Below, piece after piece: positions 63,583 to 64,000 of a DNA stretch of 64,000 nucleotides. The number at the start of each line of letters is the position of its first letter. The stretch's first letter is position 1. The position numbers and the translations under genes are program-made. Origin of the DNA: Lumnitzera littorea (taxonomy: Eukaryota; Streptophyta; Magnoliopsida; Myrtales; Combretaceae); NCBI GenBank assembly GCA_024138015.1, contig JAMXBB010000008.1:5040107-5104106 (forward strand), read 5' to 3'. The notes under the pieces were generated by a model. It had not been told where the DNA came from. It did not search any database and was given only the letters and a program-made list of their open reading frames with translations.

Positions 63583-64000
63583 TTAAGTTTATTGATTGAT
63601 ATATATCACGATCTTGCACTGTCCCTTTTTTTCCAGGTCAAGGAACTTCGTACCCGATCTAATCCCAAATTGAATTGGATAAACCAGCTTTAATATGCAC
63701 TTATGATGAAAAAAAAAAAAATATAAATAGCAATTCCTTGAAATGAGAAAGATGTTCCTGCACTTTGACTTAAACCCGTAATCAACATCCTTTAATGAAA
63801 TATATGTCGAGTTTGCTGTGGATAAAATGAAACGAACCATTAGGTTTGTGACATACATCACCTTTTTGCTTAAGTTAAGCAACCTAAGGATTCAAAAAAT
63901 ACACGATTTATCAAAATATGATTTCTACAATTTTTTTTTTCAATAAAATATATGCTCATAGTCTATTTATCTCTCTAATATTAAAGTCAAAGATGCCCCT
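63583..64000. other. Intergenic, no gene recognised
   Basis: A 97-codon minus-strand frame (63589-63882) is open but resembles no family I know and has low-complexity parts. I do not call it a gene. Confidence 0.4.

Noticed and set aside
63589..63882. 97-codon minus-strand open frame
   Set aside because: No recognised domain, no codon-use signal and no splice context; within chance length for an AT-rich genome of this size.

Overview
The window is AT-rich nuclear DNA of a flowering plant, most likely a eudicot. The signs are intron-rich genes with GT/AG introns, a plant-specific AP2/ERF gene, and typical plant Ty1/copia, Ty3/gypsy, LINE and hAT elements. I see no prokaryotic operon, CRISPR array, rRNA or convincing tRNA. 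The species cannot be told from this sequence alone.

Only two host genes can be supported, and they converge. An intronless AP2/ERF transcription factor of the DREB A-6/ERF061 type lies at 10699-11655 (+). The small (catalytic) subunit of DNA primase lies on the minus strand from about 20400 to 12436. I rebuilt its full 456-residue reading frame from 16 coding exons plus one non-coding leader exon; every junction keeps phase, and all catalytic and zinc residues are present. Two E2F-type sites (TTTCCCGCC) lie just upstream of its leader exon, as expected for an S-phase gene. Its largest intron carries an antisense LINE fragment. The upstream promoter is duplicated as a ~108-bp inverted repeat that runs into a 352-bp assembly gap (20736-21087), and two AT-rich palindromes follow the gap.

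Region by region: 1-9.9 kb is intergenic with one MITE-like element and some LTR-like sequence. 9.9-20.5 kb holds the two genes. 20.5-23.4 kb holds the gap, palindromes and small tandem repeats. 23.5-45.3 kb is one old minus-strand Ty3/gypsy element. Its left LTR is cut by three later insertions: a gag-only SIRE-like copia element, a 1.4-kb solo LTR with a perfect 5-bp target duplication, and a 3.5-kb coding-free TG..CA-type element. 46.5-57.0 kb is a minus-strand TNT1/Tork-like copia element. It is interrupted inside its reverse transcriptase by a 2.4-kb LTR-type insertion and beside its protease by a 2.9-kb relative of the 3.5-kb element, both with perfect 5-bp target duplications. 58.1-62.4 kb is a decayed minus-strand hAT transposon with an internal 386-bp tandem duplication. 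The rest is intergenic DNA with microsatellites and small tandem repeats.

All transposon reading frames are broken by stops and frameshifts. The window therefore reads as a small gene island beside a layered graveyard of insertions whose order can be worked out from the nesting. I see no clearly new coding system. The best leads are the primase promoter inversion, the coding-free large LTR-type families, and the gag-only copia derivative.
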